The translations under genes were made by a program, and so were the position numbers. From Tabrizicola caldifontis (GTDB lineage: Bacteria > Pseudomonadota > Alphaproteobacteria > Rhodobacterales > Rhodobacteraceae), in the NCBI RefSeq assembly GCF_004762095.1, contig NZ_SIJH01000003.1, forward strand, positions 170,098-234,097: a DNA stretch of 64,000 bases, given 5' to 3'. Of this stretch, positions 42,448 to 55,700 are shown piece by piece. Position 1 is the stretch's first letter. Each line of letters starts with the position of its first letter. The notes beneath the pieces were generated by a model. That model searched no databases, was not told where the DNA came from, and saw nothing but the letters and a program-made list of their open reading frames with translations.

Positions 42448-43539
42448 TCACTTGGGAATGTCGCCGACGATCCCTTCGACGTAGAAGCTCATCCCCAGAA
42501 GGTCGCCGTCAGGCGCGGTCTCGCCCTCGGCCAGCCAGGGCGAACCGTCCTGCTTGTTGATCGGCCCGGTGAACGGGTGATAGGTGCCAGCAGCGATGGC
42601 GTCGCGCATCGCCTCGGCCTCGGCCTTCACCTCGGCCGGAACCTTGTCGGTGATCTCGCCGATCTCGACCTCGCCGCCGGCGATTCCTTCCCAGGCGTCG
42701 ATCTGTTCGTAGGTGCCATCCATCAGCTGGCCGACGCGCTTGACGTAGTAGGGCGCCCAGTTGTCGATGATCGAGCTGACGCGGGGCCCGTCCTTGTATT
42801 CCGCCATGTCGCTGGCCTGACCGAACCCGATCACCGCGCCGTTGGTCTTGGCGGCCTCGGCCAGCGGAGCGGTCGAATCGGTGTGGCTGGCGATCACGTC
42901 AACGCCCTGGTCGATCAGCGCCTTGGCGGCGTCGGCCTCCTTGGCCGGGTCGAACCAGGTGAAGGCCCAGACGACCGAAAGCTCGACGTTCGGGTTCGCC
43001 TTCTTCGCATGCAGATAGTAGCTGTTGATCCCCATGATCACCTCGGGGATCGGGAACGAGGCGATGTAGCCGATCTTGTTCGACTTCGTCATCTTCCCCG
43101 CGATATGGCCCTGCACGGCGCGCCCTTCGTAGAATCGCGCGTTGTAGGTCGAGACGTTCGGATGCTCGCGCTTGTAGCCGGTGGCATGTTCGAACTTGAT
43201 GTCGGGGAACTTGGCTGCGACGGCATTGGTCGCGTCCATGTAGCCGAACGAGGTGGTGAAGATGATGTTGCACCCCGACAGCGCCATCTGTGTCAGCACA
43301 CGTTCGGCATCGGCGCCTTCGGGCACGTTTTCCTGCCAGGCGATTTCCACCTTGTCGCCATAGGCTTCCTGAACGGCCAGGGCGCCCTGATGGTGCTGGA
43401 AGGTCCAGCCGCCATCACCGATCGGGCCGACATAGACGAAGCAGGCCTTCACCTTGTCCATCCCTTGAGCGAAGGCGCCGCCGCCCAGCGCAAGCCCAAG
43501 GCCCAGCGCGGCCGTTGCAAGCAGGTTTCTGCGTTTCAT
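42448..43539 (-). CDS. BMP-family ABC transporter substrate-binding protein (nucleoside/purine)
   Basis: A 363-residue BMP/Med family periplasmic receptor with a signal peptide (LLATAALGLGLALGGGAFA). Typical segments are VGPIGDGGWTFQHHQG and GVDVIASHTDSTAPLAEAA. The family binds nucleosides or purine-like compounds. It follows two permeases and an ATPase on the same strand, and the xanthine dehydrogenase genes farther upstream suggest purine uptake. A strong hairpin lies just before it. Confidence 0.88.
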   Translation of the reverse strand: MKRRNLLATAALGLGLALGGGAFAQGMDKVKACFVYVGPIGDGGWTFQHHQGALAVQEAYGDKVEIAWQENVPEGADAERVLTQMALSGCNIIFTTSFGYMDATNAVAAKFPDIKFEHATGYKREHPNVSTYNARFYEGRAVQGHIAGKMTKSNKIGYIASFPIPEVIMGINSYYLHAKKANPNVELSVVWAFTWFDPAKEADAAKALIDQGVDVIASHTDSTAPLAEAAKTNGAVIGFGQASDMAEYKDGPRVSSIIDNWAPYYVKRVGQLMDGTYEQIDAWEGIAGGEVEIGEITDKVPAEVKAEAEAMRDAIAAGTYHPFTGPINKQDGSPWLAEGETAPDGDLLGMSFYVEGIVGDIPK

Positions 43540-43560
43540 CCTTCCGTTCTCCCCGTTGTG

Positions 43561-43580
43561 CGGGGGCCCATGCGCCCCCG
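43561..43580 (-). promoter_or_regulatory. Hairpin between permease and receptor genes
   Basis: CGGGGGC and GCCCCCG form a 7-base perfect stem with a 6-base loop in the 54-base gap before the receptor gene. Such hairpins in importer operons often stabilise or partly terminate the transcript so that the receptor is made in a different amount from the permeases. That role is inferred. Confidence 0.5.
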
Positions 43581-43593
43581 GATTTGTCAGGCC

Positions 43594-44523
43594 TCAGCGC
43601 GAGGCGTGGAAATTCTGACCCAGGCACGCAGGCGCGTTCAGCGCGGCCTTGCCACGCCCGGATGACATGATCACCAGCACCAGGATGGTTATCAGATACG
43701 GCGCCATGGACAAGTATTGCACCGGAATGGCGGAACCCGCGGCCTGAAGGTTCAGCTGCAATACGGTGACCCCGCCGAAAAGATAGGCACCGGCCAGCAC
43801 CCGCCAGGGCCGCCAGCTGGCGAAGACCACGATCGCCAGGGCAATCCAGCCCGCACCTGCGGTGATCCCGTCGGTCCATTGCGGCACGCGGACCAGACTG
43901 ATGTAGGCCCCGCCCAGGCCGGCCATCGCCCCGCCGAACAGGATCGCAAGAAACCGGATGCGCGTGACCTTGTAGCCCAGCGCATGCGCCGCCTCGTGGC
44001 TTTCGCCCACCGCGCGCAGGATCAGGCCGGCGCGGCTGTGGGTCAGCATCCACCAGACCCCCGCCACCAGCAGGATCGAGACATAGACCATCCAGTCATG
44101 CGCAAAGAGTGCCCGCCCGAGGAAGGGAATCTCGGCCAGCGGGCCCAGATCCAGCTTTCCGGTCGCGGGCGGCTTGATGCCGACGTAGCCCTGCCCGATC
44201 AGGCTGGACAGCCCCAGTCCGAACAGGGTCAGGGCCAGGCCGGTCGCCACCTGATTGGTCAGCAGAAGCTGCGTCAGTACGCCGAAGACCAGTGACAGCG
44301 CCAGCGCACCCAGCGCCCCGCCAAGGAAACCGAGCAGGGGGCTGCCGGTCACGACTGCGGTCGCAAAGCCGCACATCGCCCCCATGATCATCATCCCCTC
44401 GACGCCCAGGTTCAGGACACCCGCCTTTTCCGTCACCAGCTCTCCCGTGGCTGCCAGCATGATCGGAACCGAATTCACCATCAGCGCCGCGAGCAGCAGG
44501 GCCGGATCAATGCTGCCGAACAT
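43594..44523 (-). CDS. ABC transporter permease (nucleoside-type, second)
   Basis: A 309-residue permease with about eight membrane segments, of the branched-chain/nucleoside-type class that goes with BMP receptors. Features include the NLGVEGMMIMGAMCGF segment. Its ATG overlaps the stop of the other permease gene by one base, so it is translationally coupled. Confidence 0.86.
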   Translation of the reverse strand: MFGSIDPALLLAALMVNSVPIMLAATGELVTEKAGVLNLGVEGMMIMGAMCGFATAVVTGSPLLGFLGGALGALALSLVFGVLTQLLLTNQVATGLALTLFGLGLSSLIGQGYVGIKPPATGKLDLGPLAEIPFLGRALFAHDWMVYVSILLVAGVWWMLTHSRAGLILRAVGESHEAAHALGYKVTRIRFLAILFGGAMAGLGGAYISLVRVPQWTDGITAGAGWIALAIVVFASWRPWRVLAGAYLFGGVTVLQLNLQAAGSAIPVQYLSMAPYLITILVLVIMSSGRGKAALNAPACLGQNFHASR

Positions 44524-45608
44524 CAGGCGGCCTCCCTTTGGGACAGTCGGATGCGATAGTTGGTCAGGATGTCGGTGGCCAGAAGAAAGAACAGCAGCAT
44601 TCCCTGGAAGGCCTGGATCGCGGCCGAAGGCAGGCTCAGCATGAACTGCGCCAGTTCGCCTCCGATGTAGGTCAGCGCCATCAGAAGGCCCGCGAACAGG
44701 ATGCCCACCGGATTCAGCCGACCAAGAAAGGCCACGATGATCGCGGTGAACCCGTAGCCCGAGGCAAAGTCGATGCTGATCTGGCCTGCCGGTCCGGTCA
44801 CCTCGAACACCCCTGCAAGACCCGCCAGAAGGCCCGAGACGCCAAGGCAGAAGATCACCAGCCGCGCCGGAGACACACCGGCAAAACGCGCAGCGCGCGG
44901 AGCCTGGCCGGCCAGCTTGATCTGGAAACCCAGAAGGTGGCGCTGCAACAGCACATGGCCCGCAATCACCGCCATGAAGGCCGCGACAACGCCCCAGTGC
45001 ATGCCCGTGCCCGCAACCATCTCGGGGTTGGCCATGGCGGGGATCTGGCTCAGGTTCCGGCTGCCTGGGAACCCGCCGCCGTCCGGATTGCGCAACGCCC
45101 CCAGCGCCATCATCGCCAGGATGTTCTGCGCGACATAGACCAGCAGAAGCGAGACAAGGATCTCGTTGGTGCGGAACACGGTCTTAAGGACCGCCGGGAT
45201 CATCGCCCAGAGCCAGCCGCCCAAGGCGCCTGCCATCAGCATGGCCGGGAAGATCAGCCGGCTTTCCACCGGATAGACGGCCAGCCCTGCAGCCGCCCCG
45301 AAGATCGCACCCATGATGTACTGGCCCTCGGCACCGATGTTCCACACGCCGGCGCGAAAGCCCAGTGACAGGCCGATGGCGATCAGGATCAGCGGCGCCG
45401 CCTTTACCAGAAGCTGCGGGCGCGAATAGCTGGCGAATTGCGCGTTGAACAGCGGATCCCAGAAGATCGTGCGGATTGCCTCGACCGGGTTCTTGCCCAG
45501 GATCCAGAACATGATCCCGCCCGCGATCATTGTCAGTATCACTGCCAGGAAGGGCGAGGCCTTCTGCCAGAAGGCCGAGGGCGAGGGACGCTTCTCCAGC
45601 CTCAGCAT
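44523..45608 (-). CDS. ABC transporter permease (nucleoside-type, first)
   Basis: A 361-residue permease with about nine membrane segments and the NIGAEGQYIMGAIFGA segment, matching the NIGAEGQ/NLGVEGM pair of BMP-type importers. It pairs with the following gene to form the channel. It is separated by a 93-base gap from the ATPase gene, and a half palindromic element lies in that gap. Confidence 0.86.
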   Translation of the reverse strand: MLRLEKRPSPSAFWQKASPFLAVILTMIAGGIMFWILGKNPVEAIRTIFWDPLFNAQFASYSRPQLLVKAAPLILIAIGLSLGFRAGVWNIGAEGQYIMGAIFGAAAGLAVYPVESRLIFPAMLMAGALGGWLWAMIPAVLKTVFRTNEILVSLLLVYVAQNILAMMALGALRNPDGGGFPGSRNLSQIPAMANPEMVAGTGMHWGVVAAFMAVIAGHVLLQRHLLGFQIKLAGQAPRAARFAGVSPARLVIFCLGVSGLLAGLAGVFEVTGPAGQISIDFASGYGFTAIIVAFLGRLNPVGILFAGLLMALTYIGGELAQFMLSLPSAAIQAFQGMLLFFLLATDILTNYRIRLSQREAA

Positions 45609-45650
45609 GGCGCGGCCCCTCCGCTACCGGGCGCGCCGAAGCAACCCGCG

Positions 45651-45685
45651 CCTGCCCTCCCCCCGGTGGCGAAGGGATGGGTGGT
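45651..45685. repeat. Half copy of the palindromic element
   Basis: A C-rich arm and a G-rich arm with a GATGGGTGG tail, in the gap between the nucleoside ATPase and permease genes. It is less perfect than other copies. Confidence 0.45.
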
Positions 45686-45701
45686 ACCGCCGGGTCGTAT
45701 C

Positions 45702-47222
45702 TCAATGGCCATGATGCGCCACCTCCATGCCGTGGGTTCCGCCCATCATCAGCCCGATCTCGTCCACCGTCAGCCCTTCGACCGGCCGTGTCGGGCTCAG
45801 CCGGCCGCCGTTCAGCGCGGCAAAGTCGTCGGCGATTTCCAGAAGTTCATCCAGATCCTGGCTGATCACCACCACTGCCGCCCCCGCCGCCGCGCGGTCC
45901 AGGATCGCCTGCCGTATCGCCGCGGCCGCTGCCGCATCCACGCCCCAGGTCGGCTGGTTGATGACGATGACCGAAGGCGACTGGCTCAACTCGCGCCCGA
46001 CGACGAATTTCTGCAGATTGCCCCCCGACAGCGCCCGCGCCGCGACATGGACGCCGGGCGTCCGCACGTCGAAGGTCTGCACGATCTCTCGGGCAAAGGC
46101 CTCGGCCGCAGCCCAGTCGATGAAGCCGCGGTGCGCCAGCCCCCTGCGCACCACGCCCGAAAGCAGCGCGTTCTCCACCAGGCTCATGTCGGGGGCCGCC
46201 GCATGGCCCAGCCGTTTCTCTGGCGCGGCCACCAGACCGGCACGCCGGCGGTCGTTCGGCCCCTTGTTGCCCATCTCTGCCCCGTCGATCCTCACTGCCC
46301 CGGGCGCGGATTTCAGTTCTCCAGACAGCGCCAGCAGCAGTTCGTCCTGCCCGTTTCCGGCAACCCCGGCGATGCCCAGCACCTCGCCCTTGCGGACGGC
46401 GAAGCTGACCTCCTTCAGCGCGGTGCCGAAGGGGATGGGCGAGGCGACCGACAGGCCCTGAACCTCCAGCGCGACCGCGCCCTTGGCCCGGCCGCTGCGC
46501 GCAGGTGGGGTCAGGACCGTGCCGACCATCAGTTCCGCCATCTCGCGCGCCGTCTGTTCGCGTGGGATGCAGGTCGCGACAACCTTGCCGCGCCGCAGGA
46601 TCGTCGCCTCGTCACAGAGCGCGCGGATCTCTTCCAGCTTGTGAGAGATGTAGAGGATGGCCGTTCCTTCGCCGGAAATCTGCCGCAGCGTCTTGAACAG
46701 GATGTCCACCTCCTGCGGGGTCAGCACGCTGGTCGGCTCGTCCATGATCAGAAGCTTCGGATCCTGCAGCAGGCAGCGGATGATCTCGACCCGTTGGCGT
46801 TCCCCGGCGGACAGGTCGCCCACCATCCGTGCCGGGTCGAGCGGCAGGCCGTATTCCTCGCTGACTGCCCTGATTCGGCTGGCCAGTTCCCGCATCGGCG
46901 GCGGGTTTTCCATGCCCAGTGCCACGTTCTCGGCCACGTTCAGCGCCTCGAAAAGGCTGAAGTGCTGGAAAACCATCGCCACGCCCGCCCGCCGCGCCTC
47001 GGCCGGTTTGGCGGGCTGGTAGGGCTGGCCGCGCAGCGTCATCGAGCCGCTGTCGGGGCGGACGAGACCATAGATCATCTTGACCAGCGTTGATTTGCCC
47101 GCGCCGTTCTCGCCCAGAAGCGCGTGAACCTCGCCTTCCGATATGGCAAAGGACACGTCGCTGTTGGCCACCACCCCCGGATAGGCCTTGGTCAATCCCT
47201 CGACGCGCAGAAGTTCCGTCAT
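45702..47222 (-). CDS. ABC transporter ATPase, two-domain, nucleoside-type
   Basis: A 506-residue ATPase with two ABC domains in tandem. The first has Walker A GENGAGKST, LSAGERQRVEI and DEPTSVLTP; the second is partly degenerate, with GVAGNGQDE instead of Walker A and LSGGNLQKFVV. This layout is usual for the sugar/nucleoside ATPases of BMP importers. ATG 47222 overlaps the xdhC stop by 4 bases, so importer and xanthine dehydrogenase genes form one unit. Confidence 0.9.
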   Translation of the reverse strand: MTELLRVEGLTKAYPGVVANSDVSFAISEGEVHALLGENGAGKSTLVKMIYGLVRPDSGSMTLRGQPYQPAKPAEARRAGVAMVFQHFSLFEALNVAENVALGMENPPPMRELASRIRAVSEEYGLPLDPARMVGDLSAGERQRVEIIRCLLQDPKLLIMDEPTSVLTPQEVDILFKTLRQISGEGTAILYISHKLEEIRALCDEATILRRGKVVATCIPREQTAREMAELMVGTVLTPPARSGRAKGAVALEVQGLSVASPIPFGTALKEVSFAVRKGEVLGIAGVAGNGQDELLLALSGELKSAPGAVRIDGAEMGNKGPNDRRRAGLVAAPEKRLGHAAAPDMSLVENALLSGVVRRGLAHRGFIDWAAAEAFAREIVQTFDVRTPGVHVAARALSGGNLQKFVVGRELSQSPSVIVINQPTWGVDAAAAAAIRQAILDRAAAGAAVVVISQDLDELLEIADDFAALNGGRLSPTRPVEGLTVDEIGLMMGGTHGMEVAHHGH

Positions 47223-48245
47223 GCCCGCATCTCTCCACGTTGCACCGCCGGGGCGCGCAGAAGGTCGGCCACCACACCTACCGCAATCGCCTGCGGATGC
47301 TTGCCCAGAGACGGATCGCCGATCGGGCACCTGATCCGGGCAATGGCTGCAGGGTCGTGCCCCAGCGCCGCCAGCCGCAACCGGAATCGTGCCCATTTCG
47401 TCGCCGAACCGATGAGCCCGCAGGACTGGAAGCCGCGGTGCAGCAGACGGTGGCACAGTTCCAGGTCAAGCGCATGGGAAAAGGTCAGCACCAGATGCTC
47501 GGCCTCTGGCGGGGCATGGTCGGCCAGCAGCGCCGGATCGGCGGCTGGCAGTACCGTCACGCTATCCAGCACCACCTCGGGAAAGCGTTCGGGCGCCACG
47601 TCAATCCAGGTGACCGAGATGCCCGGCAGGGGTGCCAGAACGCCGACCAAAGCACGGCCCACATGGCCCGCGCCCCAGACCCAGACCTGCCGCGCCGGGG
47701 CCGCCACGGGTTCAACCAGCCAGCCCTGCACCAGGCCGGGCGCCGGTTTCACCCCTTGCCCCCGGGCCGCCGCCATAACCCGCTTCACCGCCAGCGGCAT
47801 TGCGCCCGGGCCCCGGGCGATCACCCCGGCCATCGGTTCGGGAAGGCGGTCGAAGACTTCGGTCCACAGTGTCACCGCCCCGCCGCAGCACTGGCCAAGC
47901 GCAGGGCCGAGCGCGATGCGATTGACCGTGGCCCCCCCACCCCATCCCTCCCCCACGCGGGGGGAGGGAGGCGCAAACCGGGATGCGTTCTGCTGGATGA
48001 CAGGGCCAACAGGCCCCCTCCCCCCATCGTGGGGAAGGGAGGGTGTGGCGGGGCGGGCCAGCAAGTCCCGCGCCCTTGCCGCCGCCTCATACTCCAGCGC
48101 GCCGCCGCCGATGGTGCCCGACTGCCCGCCCGGCCAGACCAGCATCGCCGCGCCCACCTCGCGCGGGCTCGATCCCTCGACCCCCGCGATCACCACCCGG
48201 GCGACCCGGCCATGCGCAGCCAGCGCGGCGGACAGGGCGGACAGA

Positions 48246-48253
<8 letters not shown>
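47219..48253 (-). CDS. xdhC: XdhC, xanthine dehydrogenase accessory protein, with an in-frame palindromic element
   Basis: A 344-residue Moco-handling chaperone that delivers the sulfurated molybdenum cofactor to XdhB. Segments seen are GSSPREVGAAMLV, GPALGQCCGGAVTLW with a Cys pair, and a later VWVWGAGHVGRAL Rossmann-like motif. Residues about 68-110 (PSLPHDGGRG, then PPSPRVGEGWGGGA) come from a full palindromic element inserted between the ARARDLLAR helix and the ALGPALGQCC segment. The frame is kept. It overlaps xdhB by 8 bases. Confidence 0.9.
47929..48052. repeat. Full palindromic element inserted in xdhC
   Basis: The two halves, about 47931-47972 and 48013-48050, are inverted copies of each other around a spacer of about 40 bases. 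It is read in a different phase from the cobG and cobN copies over its GGG-rich half, so the element is open in at least two frames. Confidence 0.8.
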
Positions 48254-50533
<2,280 letters not shown>

Positions 50534-50537
<4 letters not shown>

Positions 50538-51925
50538 GGCGCGACCTCCAGCACATGGACCGGCAGACCGTTCAGGTCGTGGAAATAGCGGCGCAGCAGG
50601 TTCTGCGCCGTCAGCATCCGGTAGGCCGCACTGGCCCGCATGTCGGTCAGCGGCGTGAAATCCCCCGCCATAGCCTCTGCCGCCGCCTCGACCGTGGCCT
50701 CGGTCCAAGGCCTGCCCAGCAGCGCCGCCTCGGCCAGCGCGGCCCGCTTCGGCACCCCCGCCATGCCGCCAAAGGCGATCCGGGCCGACGTCACCACGCC
50801 CCCTTCCACGACCACGTTGAAACAGCCGCAGACGGCGCTGATGTCCTGATCGAACCGCTTGGAGATCTTGTAGCAGCGCAAGGCAGGCGCCTGTTCGGGG
50901 AAGGACACCCCGGCCACGAACTCCCCCGGGCGCCGGTCCTGCTTGCGGTAGTCCAGGAAGAAGTCCTCCAGAGCCATCGACCGCATCTCGTCGCCGCGGC
51001 GCAGATGCAGTGTGGCACCCAAGGCGATCAGCGCCGGTGGCCCGTCGCCGATGGGGGATCCGTTGGCGATATTCCCGCCGATGGTGGCGGCGTTGCGGAC
51101 CTGCTGGCTGGCATATCGCCGCAAAAGCTCGGCGAAGGAGGGCAGCCGCCCGGCCACCGCCGCGCGCAACGCGCTGATCGTCACGCAGGCGCCCACATGC
51201 AAATTCCCGCCGCGCGCCTCGATCCCTTGCAGGTCGCTTACGCCGTTCAGGAAGGCCACCGGTCGCAGCTCGCGCAGCTGCTTGGTAACCCATAGGCCGA
51301 CATCCGTGGCCCCGGCAATCAAGGTCGCCCCGGGATTGGCCAGATACCATTCGGCCAGTTCGTCGCTGCCTTGCGGCTGGAAGGCGCCGGGGGCGCTGCC
51401 CCCGGCCCCCCGGGATATTTGGGCAGAGAGGAAGGCGCGGTCGGCCTTCATCCAGTCCGGCACCGGGGCGCCCTCAACCGCCTTCGCGGCGCGGACAATC
51501 GGCGCGTAGCCGGTGCAGCGGCAGAGGTTCCCGGCCAGCTGGTCGTCATGGTCCGTGGCCCCGTTCAGATGTGCCACGGCCATGCTGACGACGAACCCCG
51601 GCGTGCAGAAGCCGCACTGGCTGCCGTGATGCGCCACCATTGCGGCCTGCACGGGATGCATCTCGCCCTTCGGGCCAGAAATGCCCTCGACCGTCCGTAC
51701 CGCCTTGCCGTCGAGCTGCGGCAGGAACAGGATGCAGGCATTGAGCGCGCGACTGCCGCTGTGGTCTGTGACCATGACCGTGCAGGCGCCGCAGTCGCCC
51801 TCGTTGCAACCCTCTTTCGTGCCGGTCAGGCGGCGGCTCTCGCGCAGCCAATCCAGCAGGGTCCGCGTCGGGGGCTCTCCCTCGATGCGCACCGGCGTTC
51901 CGTTCAATAGAAACGCTACAGTCAT
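50534..51925 (-). CDS. xdhA: XdhA, xanthine dehydrogenase FAD/2Fe-2S subunit
   Basis: A 463-residue subunit with two 2Fe-2S sites at the N terminus (C40, C45, C48, C64 and C104, C107, C135, C137) and an FAD domain with [14 protein letters not shown]. It passes electrons from molybdenum to NAD. The linker after residue 150 is encoded partly by a member of the AAATAT-CCC repeat family ([14 protein letters not shown]). It is the first gene of the xdh-importer unit and has about 290 bases of upstream space. Confidence 0.92.
51390..51432 (-). repeat. Member of the AAATAT-CCC repeat family inside xdhA
   Basis: On the minus strand it reads TTCCTCTCTGCCCAAATATC followed by a CCCGGGGGG run. The same words occur at 19548. 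It codes for the linker between the iron-sulfur and FAD domains, and it does not break the frame. Confidence 0.5.
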
Positions 51926-52219
51926 CCGTCAGTCCGCCGCGGTCTCCCCGTTTAGGGCATTTTGCGTGGCCGCCCGATGCGGCGTAAAGCGGCCCACGCG
52001 CCCCTTGTTCTGATTGTCTTTGATCAAGCGTTGGCGTCTGATTCAAGGCAAGAACAAACTCTTCGCCAAAAGGCGAAGCTGTTGTAAGGATCTGCCGAAA
52101 ATTCGGGCGACCTCTGGCCGCAGTGGTGGCCCTGACGCAGGGTAAGGCTTCCCTGACTTCAACGCGCGGTGCCGGCATCCTACACGCCGCACACTTGAAC
52201 TTTCGTATCGGACTTTTTC
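51926..52219. other. Divergent promoter region between xdhA and a DUF2269 gene
   Basis: No gene seen. A perfect hairpin CTTCGCC-AAAA-GGCGAAG lies at 52061-52078, and TTGATCAA, an 8-base palindrome, lies near 52019-52026. Either could be a regulator site or a leader structure; nothing decides which. Confidence 0.5.
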
Positions 52220-52756
52220 ATGGACCTTGTCGCTCTTCTGAAGTTTTCGCATGTCATTGCCGCCGTCCTCTGGGTCGGCGGCGGTTTTTCCATGATCCTT
52301 GCCACCACCCTCATGGCCCGCCATGCCGGCGCCCAGGCGCAGATGGCGGTCGTGCGCGCCGCGGTATTGATGGCCCCGCGCCTGTTCGTCCCGGTCAGCG
52401 TGTTCACGCTTGCCTCGGGTGTGGCGCTGCTGTTCCTGGCTGGCTGGGGCTGGCAACCCTTCACCGTCCTCGGCCTGGCCGGGGTCCTGTTCACCGCAGG
52501 CTTCGGCGCGATTGTCCTCGGCCCTTCCTGCGAGCGGGCGCTGAAACTGGAGGAAACCGCCGGTCCCGACGCCGCGCTGCCGCTGCTGCGCCGCATACAG
52601 CGGCTGGCAGCGATCGACTATGCCATCCAGTTCGCGATCGTCTTCCTGATGGTGGTCAAGCCCGGCTGGCAGGATGTCGGCGTCCTCGCAGGCCTGGCTG
52701 TCGTGGTCGCGCTGGCGGCCCTCGCCACGCTGCGCCCGCTGCCGCGCACGGCCTGA
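52220..52756 (+). CDS. DUF2269-type integral membrane protein
   Basis: A 178-residue protein with four or five predicted membrane helices and no catalytic motif. It begins MDLVALLKFSHVIAAVLWVGGGF, a DUF2269-like start with a histidine in the first helix that could be structural or heme-linked. Function unknown. It lies 41 bases before dnaE on the same strand. Confidence 0.7.
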   Translation: MDLVALLKFSHVIAAVLWVGGGFSMILATTLMARHAGAQAQMAVVRAAVLMAPRLFVPVSVFTLASGVALLFLAGWGWQPFTVLGLAGVLFTAGFGAIVLGPSCERALKLEETAGPDAALPLLRRIQRLAAIDYAIQFAIVFLMVVKPGWQDVGVLAGLAVVVALAALATLRPLPRTA

Positions 52757-52797
52757 GGGGGCTTCCCCCGTCGCGCCGGGCCGGGTAACACTATCCC

Positions 52798-55700
52798 ATG
52801 CCCGGCGCGACCCCCCGTTTCATTCATCTGCGCACCCACACCGAACACTCGCTTCTGGAAGGCGCGGTGCCAGTGAAGAAGCTTGTCGGCCTCTGCACGG
52901 CACAAGGAATGCCCGCCGTGGCCGTGACCGACACGAACAACATGTTCGCCGCGCTGGAGTTTTCCGTCACCGCCATGGGGGCCGGGGTGCAGCCGATCAT
53001 TGGCTGCCAGATCTCGGTTGCCCATGACCCCGCCCAGCCGGGCGAGAAACCCCGACCGCCCGCACCCGTCGTCCTTCTGGCCCAGAACGAACAGGGCTAC
53101 CTGAACCTGATGGCGCTGAACACGCGGCTCTACATCGACGGGGCGATGACGGGGGCCGCCAACCTGCCCCAGGTGACGTTCGACGAGCTTGCCCGCCATT
53201 CCGAAGGCCTGATCTGCCTCAGCGGCGGCCCGGAAGGCCCGCTGGGCCGCTTCCATGCCGCGGGCCAGCAGGCAAAGGCCCGTGCCGTTCTCGAACGCCT
53301 CGCCGCGATCTACCCCGACCGCCTTTATGTCGAGCTGCAACGTCACCCCGGCCCGGGCGGCGCGCTGCCGGAAGCCGAAGCGCTGGCCGAACGCGGCGCG
53401 GTCGAGGTGGCCTATGACATGGGGCTGCCGCTGGTTGCGACCAATGATGTCTATTTCCCCAAGCCCGACATGTACGAAGCGCATGATGCGCTGATCTGCA
53501 TCGCCGAGGGCGCCTATGTGGATCAGAGCCAGCCTCGCCGCCGCCTGACCCCGCAGCACTATTTCAAGTCCGAGGCCGAGATGGTCGCGCTGTTCGCCGA
53601 CCTGCCAGAGGCGCTCGACAACACCGTCGAGATCGCCCGCCGCTGCGCCTATGCTGCCGCGAAGCGCAAGCCGATCCTGCCGCGCTTTGCCGATGACGAG
53701 GTGCAGGAACTGCGCCGCCAGGCGAACGAGGGCCTGCAGAAGCGCCTTGCCGTCATTCCCCATTCCGCCACACCCGAGGAATACCAGGCCCGGCTCGACT
53801 TCGAGCTGGGAATCATCGAGAAGATGGGCTTTCCCGGCTATTTCCTGATCGTGTCGGATTTCATCAAATGGGCCAAGGACCACGGGATCCCCGTCGGTCC
53901 GGGCCGGGGTTCAGGCGCGGGGTCGCTGGTGGCCTACGCGCTGACGATCACCGACCTCGACCCCCTGCGCTATCAGCTGCTGTTCGAACGCTTCCTGAAT
54001 CCCGAACGGGTCAGCATGCCCGACTTCGACATCGACTTCTGCATGGACCGGCGCGAGGAAGTCATCGCCTATGTCCAGCAGAAGTACGGCCGCGACCGGG
54101 TGGCGCAGATCATCACCTTCGGCGCACTTCTGTCCAAGGCGGCAGTTCGCGACGTGGGCCGCGTGCTGCAACTGTCCTATGGGCAGGTGGACAAGCTGTC
54201 CAAGATGATCCCGGTCGAAGGGGTGAAGCCGGTCAGCGTCACCAAGGCACTCGCGGACGAGCCCCGCCTGCGCGAGGCCGCGAAAGAGGAGGTCGTCGGC
54301 CGCCTGCTTGACTATGCCGCAAAGATCGAGGGGCTGTATCGCAACGCCTCCACCCATGCTGCCGGCGTCGTGATCGGCGACCGCCCGCTTGACCAGCTGG
54401 TGCCGCTCTACCGCGACCCGCGGTCGGACATGCCCGCAACCCAGTTCAACATGAAATGGGTCGAGGCCGCGGGTCTGGTGAAGTTCGACTTCCTCGGCCT
54501 CAAGACCCTGACCGTGATCCAGAACGCGATGGATCTCTTGAAGCTGCGGGGGATCGAGTTCGACATCAACCTGATCCCGCTCGACGACAAGGCCACCTTC
54601 GAGCTTTACGCCTCGGCCCGCACGGTGGCGGTGTTCCAGGTCGAAAGCTCGGGCATGATGGATGCGCTGCGGCGCATGAAACCCACCTGCATCGAGGACA
54701 TCGTGGCTCTGGTGGCGCTCTATCGCCCGGGCCCGATGGAAAACATCCCGGTCTATTGCGAGGTCAAGAACGGCCTGCGCGAGATTGAATCGATCCACCC
54801 GACGATCGACCACATCCTGAAGGAAACACAGGGCATCATCGTCTACCAGGAACAGGTGATGCAGATCGCCCAGGTCATGGCGGGCTACAGCCTGGGCGGC
54901 GCCGACCTGTTGCGGCGGGCGATGGGCAAGAAGATCCCCGAGGAAATGGCCAAGGAACGGCCCAAGTTCATCGAGGGCTGCGCAAAGACCCATGGCATCG
55001 ACGCGAAGAAGGCGGGCGAGGTTTTCGACCTTCTGGAAAAATTCGCCAACTACGGCTTCAACAAGTCGCACGCCGCCGCCTATGCCGTGGTCAGCTACCA
55101 GACCGCCTATCTGAAGGCCAACTACCCGGCCGAGTTCATGGCGGCGGTGATGAACTGCGACATCCACCTGACCGACAAGCTTGCGATCTACAAGCGCGAG
55201 GTGGACAAGCTGGGGATCAGGACCGTCGCACCCTGCGTCAATGCCAGCCTTGCCACCTTCACCGTGCGCGACGGCGCCATCGTCTATGGCCTCGGCGCGC
55301 TGAAAAACGTCGGCGTCGAGGCGATGGACCTGATCGTCAAGGCGCGGGGTGACCGGCCCTTCGCCAGCCTCTTCGACTTCGCCCGCAGGGTGGACCTGAA
55401 GCGGATCGGCAAGCGCCCGCTGGAAATGCTGGCCCGCGCGGGCTGTTTCGACGCGCTCGATCGCAACCGCGCGCGCGTGTTCGAGGCGCTGGATGCGCTG
55501 GTTGCCTATTCCGCCGCGATCCACGAGGCCGCTGCGTCTTCGCAGGTCTCGCTTTTCGGATCCGCGGGCGCGGACATTCCCGAACCCCGTCTGCCGTTCC
55601 GCGACGACTGGCTGCCCACAGAACGGCTGGCCCAGGAACATCAGGCCGTCGGCTTCTATCTGTCGGGCCACCCGCTTGACGACTACATTTCGGCCCTGAA

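Noticed and set aside
51390..51432. A clear insertion into xdhA comparable to those in cobG, cobN and xdhC
   Set aside because: The total length of XdhA is normal, so a net insertion is not shown. It is kept only as a repeat-family match.
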